Shown piece by piece: positions 59,811 to 64,000 of a stretch of 64,000 nucleotides of DNA (the stretch's first letter is position 1; the number at the start of each line of letters is the position of its first letter). The stretch lies in assembly GCA_000827495.1 (NCBI GenBank), contig KN817528.1:558001-622000 (forward strand), given 5' to 3'. This DNA is from Hypholoma sublateritium FD-334 SS-4 (taxonomy: Eukaryota > Basidiomycota > Agaricomycetes > Agaricales > Strophariaceae). The translations under genes were made by a program, and so were the position numbers. Under the pieces are notes generated by a model. It saw nothing but the letters and a program-made list of their open reading frames with translations. It made no database searches and was not told the origin of the DNA.

Positions 59811-59895
59811 AGTGAATGCAATTCACCCAGCACTTTCGTTGCAACACGTGCCCCCGGAGATCGCCGCAACGGCCCGTTCACGCCCCGGCTGGCCT
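59811..59895 (+). repeat. MULE left terminal inverted repeat
   Basis: Starts AGTGAATGCAATTCACCCAG and ends near CGGCTGGCCT. It matches the reverse complement of 62690-62774 closely. Confidence 0.9.
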
Positions 59896-60126
59896 TTATC
59901 TTTGAAGATCAGGGCCCTTGCACACCGGAAGAGATGTTGAGATTCTGAAGTCACTACTGCACTAGTAAACACTTGAAATTCAATTCAATTGTAGTGTAAC
60001 TCTTGGTCTGAATGGAAAATCTATGAATATATTTATTTATTTATACCTGGACGTGTGATTCAAGTTATTTCTGCGGAATCGCGCTGTGAGACTGTTGATC
60101 GAAGTTGGATCTAGGCTACGTAAGGC

Positions 60127-62549
60127 CTAATTCACTCAGCCAATGGTACCATATATCCCATCGCCAACTTGGCCCACCGCTTTTCCTGCTTAGACTTTCC
60201 CTCTGCCCACATCATCCCTCGCTTTCTCCCGTACTTCTCAATACTTGCAATATCCTCTACAAATGTTGATGCAGCACTCCCCAGTGCATTCTTCACCGAT
60301 TTCAGCCAAAGGTAGTTACAGTAACCAACTTGCTGCTGAATAATTCCTGCTGCCTTCTCCATATCTAGGGCCAAAGTCGCCACATTTTTGGTGTATACCA
60401 GCATGCCCACATGTAGCCCCAGACTTTGCAAAGACCATGAACTTGGCAAAAATCATACATTCCTTTGATGGCATTGCACCGAATCTCTGAAGTGGTATAC
60501 ATCCCATGAAGCTCCGGAAATATGGGATGCTAACAGAAATGCTTTGTAAACAGGTGTAGAATCTGCTGGCGGTGGGGAGCTGGGCAGAATATATATTCTG
60601 GATCTTTCGAAACTGTCTCGTCCTTGGCGAACATCCAGTCAGGTCCATCTTCGGAGTCTTGAGAATTTCGCTCCAGTAAGCGGTCCACTTCCCCTAAAAG
60701 ATCTTCATCCTCAGCCTCGAGATGTTTGTCATCAAGTTCATCAGCTGCATCTGATTCACGTTGAGCTGTACGTGGTGTGACTGTCCATGGAATGATAGCC
60801 TGAAAATGTCCATTTAGGCAGATTGTCAGGCGTGGAGCAGTAGGGGTGGGTTCTGGGGCCATATTCTGTAGAACCCCTTGAAATAAAACTTTGACGTGGG
60901 GTATGGCTTTCTCAGCGACATATTGGGTCTACGAAGATGATCAGTAGGTATATTGACAAATATAAAATTCATACTTACTGCGGATGGGTCCTCTGCTTGC
61001 TGAACAGGTACAAAGTCAGGATCAATCCAATTGAACTCCCCTACAGCCTCTTTGACATCGTAGAATTTAGGGCGGCAGCATAAAATTGAAAGGTGTGTTT
61101 TAATTGCATGCAAGCAATGCCTGAAACATAGCTGATGTTTTGCAGATGGAAACTCTGCAGCAAATGCGTTAATTTCTGAGATATCTTTGTCTGTAAGTGT
61201 TATCATTGGACGTATCTTCCAAACTTTATGGAAGTGCTTGAGAAGCTTCTTGATGAATTGCTCCTTAGCACCAGCGGCACCATCCTTTCCAGATTGGATC
61301 AATAGGTAGCCCAAGGGACACCCTGAACCTGAAATCTCGCCGAGAAGCGCATAGACTTCATAGTTTGATCCATTTGTATTCCCTTCGCAACATTGTTAGC
61401 TAATAGCAGTGTTGAGGGAAAATAAAGTCACAGAACATACAAGCAGAATCCAGGGATATTTCACAAATTCTTCCTCCCCATTTGCGGAGTACTTCAGGCA
61501 GTGAAAAAGCAATAGCTGTAAACCCAGGCTCTTCAGGGAGGGAAATCGGCTCAACCAAATATAGCTTTTTATCTTTGCAGCTTCTTTGATGAGAATCTTT
61601 GCGGACTTGAGCTTATCGGGATCTCGTTTCCACTTTTTGCTTGACTCTTTGTGCCACAAACTGTGTATTGACCATCAAGAAAATGCGGGTGTTGGGTGTG
61701 ACTTGAGAATTTCATCCCAAAGCTGTACCAATTGGCAATCATTATTAGCATTTATAGCGGATCAGATCAAATAAAAATACAAGCCTGTGTGGGCGAAAGG
61801 TCTGGATTCTCTTTAACAAAAGATTGAATATCCAGTGGTACATCGATGCTCCAATATGGAATATGCTCGGTGTTGTGTTTCAGCTTGACCAATGCACTGT
61901 TGGACTCGTCCCAAATCATGATATGTAGCCATCCATTGCATTTGAAAGCTGCCATTTGTTCTTTATCTCGTTGTTTGATACCTTCACCCACTTTTTTTTT
62001 GGATTGCTGTTGTCGATCCTTATTTTGAGCACAATGGTAAATATAGCGCGTCAATGCAGTCCGTTTGCTGATATAGCGACTGTGATACCTGCATTTTATA
62101 TTGAGATATCAGCACAATTAAAATTTATCACAAAGGACAGGACTGTACACAAAGCGATACTTCAATTCTGACCAAATTGCACTTGCTAATCCATCGGCGC
62201 TTTGCCTTGCATCTGGTTTCTTCGAGTCATCCGGCAACTTGACCATTGCTGTGAACTTGGCGATTTTTTCAGTGCTTGAGATCTCCCTGAGAAAATCTGC
62301 CATCTTGATGTTGCCGAGTTTCACGCGCAAGGCTTCTTTGGCTTCATCAGAGCTATCTTCGTTTTTGGAGTGACTGGAAATGTGCATGGCCTGAGTCTTC
62401 TGTGTTTTCTTCTCACGCCATTTTTGAATGCGCTTTTTGGAGCATTGTTTACACACTGCTGCATATCCATCACGCGTCTTGTTGAAATTTGCGGAGTCAA
62501 CATTTTTGAAAAATTTACAAGCACCGCACTTTTTTTTCGAGCTATCCAT
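60127..62549 (-). pseudogene. MULE transposase, broken
   Basis: The frame starts at 62549 (MDSSKKKCGACK) with a C-x2-C ... C-x2-C zinc motif. The first exon (62149-62549) joins exon two at 62088 to read KYRFV and SKRTALTRYIYHC. Segments typical of MULE proteins follow: AAFKCNGWLHI, LWDEILKSHPTPAFS, then GYLLIQSGKDGAA, TLTDKDISEINAFAAEFPSA, and KHQLCFRHCLHAIK. Breaks: an in-frame TGA (61675-61677 on the forward strand reads TCA) between PTPAFS and the following SIHSLWHKES segment, a TAG after MWRLWP near 60370, and probable loss of the region after it, because the remaining tail (GYCNYLWLKSVKNALG ... SKQEKRWAKLAMGY) joins directly. It probably makes no active transposase. Confidence 0.82.
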
Positions 62550-62689
62550 GGCATCGCGCAATTAATGTAAGCTGAGTTGTTCTTATGCCCAAGGTCAAGA
62601 CAAGTCGAGGATATGTTACGTCCAAAAAATGAGCTGACATAAGCACATCAATTAGATATGATTAAATATGAGCTATGCTATCTGCTACA

Positions 62690-62774
62690 AGGCCAGCGAG
62701 GGCGTGAACGGGCCGTTGCGGCGATCTCCGAGGGCATGTGTTGCGACAAAAGTGCTGGGTGAATTGCATTCACT
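62690..62774 (-). repeat. MULE right terminal inverted repeat
   Basis: Ends GAATTGCATTCACT on the plus strand, directly followed by the second AGTTTGCAC target copy. Confidence 0.9.
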
Positions 62775-62828
62775 AGTTTGCACTGCTGTAAAAAGTCTTG
62801 AGCTTTTGTTCACACAAAGCTCTCTAAA

Positions 62829-63360
62829 AAAAATTTCAACCCACCCACCCTCTTTCCTTCAGTGTCTGGTATAGCTGGTTTGATCTTCGGCATTCATATG
62901 TCGCAAACCGCTTTTTTCCAGACGCTCAGGTTTTCTCGGGCTCCCGGCTTTCAACTCGGAAATTTCCGATTGAAAGACCAATCATCTCAGGACCTTGTGC
63001 GAATTGGTCATCCATTCGGCACAGTCCCGGAAATTGCCCTTCCGAACATGTGCCATCAGCAGGCCAAGTTCAAAGGGAATCTCCTCGAAATTTTGCGGAG
63101 CCGCGAAAACCCAGGCACAACACGAGAAAACTGTAATGGTTATCTCGTGACTCCTTCCTTTCTATGAATATTATATCTATGGAAATTTATAGCAAAATTT
63201 AAAGATATAATATTCTTCCTTCACATCTGGGCAATGACAGCCCAACTTATTTTATCCTTGCTTTATCGATGTTTTGACTGTTGAGAGCCTGCGGAGTCAC
63301 AGTCATGGTAAGGGATTATTCAGGCTGTAGAATATCTTCAAATATAATCATGACTACTAT
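62829..63360. other. Flank of the gag-like element, AT-rich
   Basis: A 101-codon frame (62862-63167) has no domain and no similarity to the gag-like ORF. From 63160 the DNA is AT-rich. No gene is supported. Confidence 0.4.
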
Positions 63361-63656
63361 ACTAATAAAATCAATCTGTCAGGCCCTGTGACCTGTGACC
63401 AGATTGACGAAATTATAGTTTAGTCAATGCTCAGAATTGGCTGTGACCTCACAAAAAATATGGCATGTCAAGATTTTTTTTCTAGAAAATACCTTACCAA
63501 ACTNGCAAATTTTTCATTTAAAACAGAGAAAAAAAATCCAGAAAATTGGTCACATTTTATCATTTCGTCAACAGTCCTAAATTCATGGGACACCTGTGAC
63601 ATTTCGTCAAATTTGGAAGGCCTGTGACCTGGGACAGACGAATTGATTATATTAGT
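63361..63656. mobile_element. MITE-like element with imperfect terminal inverted repeats
   Basis: The left end (ACTAATAAAATCAATCTGTC ... ATTGACGAAAT) matches the reverse complement of the right end (ATTTCGTCAAAT ... GACAGACGAATTGATTATAT then TAGT) over about 60 bases with gaps. The inside has no coding capacity and includes an N at 63504. TA dinucleotides flank both ends, which would fit a Tc1/mariner-type target, though this is weak evidence in AT-rich DNA. Confidence 0.6.
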
Positions 63657-64000
63657 ACAGTACCATCAAGACCTTCAGCTTTGAAATTATGTTAAATTCC
63701 GCAAACACTGACAGGTTCGGTAAATTTTTGCACCACAGTATTCAATGCCATGTTAAAGTGGTAAGAAATATCCAAATCTACAAGTGCGCATGTCTATCCC
63801 GAGTCTAAACTCTGCACTTTGTCCAACCTACCTGCATGCAATGTGCATATTCATTTAAATACTTGCATCAAGATTCTAACTATAATTTTCAGTATTTGTC
63901 TTAGAAACAGCTTAGTTTAATGTGTGAAATTTGCCAAGCTTCATGGAATCAGACTTTGTGGACTGCACACAATAATATCAATGTGTGATATACTAATATT
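63657..64000. other. AT-rich end of window, no supported feature
   Basis: Low-complexity AT-rich sequence without open frames of note. Confidence 0.5.

Larger units (their letters stand above)
59811..62774 (-). mobile_element. Mutator-like (MULE) DNA transposon, about 2.96 kb
   Basis: Terminal inverted repeats of about 85 bases (59811-59895 and 62690-62774) both begin AGTGAATGCAATTCACCCAG and differ at about 4 of the outer 74 positions. The element is flanked by a perfect 9-base target-site duplication AGTTTGCAC (59802-59810 and 62775-62783), the duplication length typical of MULEs. It carries one decayed transposase gene on the minus strand. Confidence 0.9.
59761..62828 (+). repeat. Right direct terminal repeat, split by the MULE insertion
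   Basis: The two parts are 59761-59810 (GATCCATCAG...GAGTTTGCAC) and 62784-62828 (TGCTGTAAAAAG...CTCTCTAAA). Joined at the 9-base target duplication, they match 58250-58347 along their length with few differences. Confidence 0.78.

Noticed and set aside
62862..63167. 101-codon frame after the right terminal repeat
   Set aside because: No zinc-knuckle or other domain and no similarity to the gag-like ORF.

Overview
The window is fungal nuclear DNA, most likely from a mushroom-forming basidiomycete (Agaricomycetes). Genes are split by many 45-65 base GT-AG introns, with exons down to 7-25 bases. Coding sequence has no bacterial signals. The gene set fits this group: a YOR1-type ABC transporter, a LAMMER kinase, a GMC oxidoreductase, Crinkler-like kinases and a GH17 glucanase. 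No species is claimed. Exon coordinates were worked out by hand from splice signals, frame continuity and family conservation; almost every model sums to a whole number of codons.

Layout. 1-12.3 kb is GC-rich: the 3' part of an ABCC transporter, a polyQ SANT/Myb-like protein, a MYST acetyltransferase carrying a double PHD finger, and a LAMMER kinase, followed by 2 kb of empty-looking GC-rich DNA. At about 12.35 kb base composition drops. A foldback element and a Crinkler-like kinase gene follow, the latter head-to-head with the KEOPS subunit PCC1. From 15.7 to 46.3 kb lies a dense housekeeping block: EBP1/PA2G4-like protein, methyltransferase, complex I NDUFB8-like subunit, secreted orphan protein, CAF120-like PH protein, RAD2/XPG nuclease, COX11, DNAJC8/Spf31, RMI1, mitochondrial RNB exoribonuclease and GMC oxidoreductase. 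RAD2 (nucleotide excision repair) and RMI1 (RecQ-Top3 complex) act in genome maintenance; COX11, the NDUFB8-like subunit and the RNB nuclease serve mitochondria. Several pairs are divergent over 120-300 bases (PCC1/CRN, COX11/DNAJC8, NDUFB8/methyltransferase) and probably share promoters.

At 46.6-48.8 kb lies a decayed copy of the CRN-kinase locus, inverted relative to the first, with introns and 3' flank retained. Then come a SAC7-like RhoGAP gene, a membrane-anchored GH17 glucanase gene, and two tRNA genes, Gly(CCC) and Pro(CGG) with an intron. From 58.2 kb to the end is a repeat-rich, AT-rich tail: a gag-like single-ORF element with roughly 98-base direct terminal repeats, a Mutator-like (MULE) transposon inserted in its right repeat with about 85-base terminal inverted repeats and a perfect 9-base target duplication, and a roughly 300-base MITE-like inverted repeat.

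I found no CRISPR array, rRNA or clearly undescribed multi-gene system. The most interesting structures are the inverted CRN-kinase duplication, the nested transposon insertion, and the microexons and GC-AG introns. Isolated N bases at 675, 4776-5010 and 63504 mark low-quality calls; those at 4776-5010 fall in the acetyltransferase gene.
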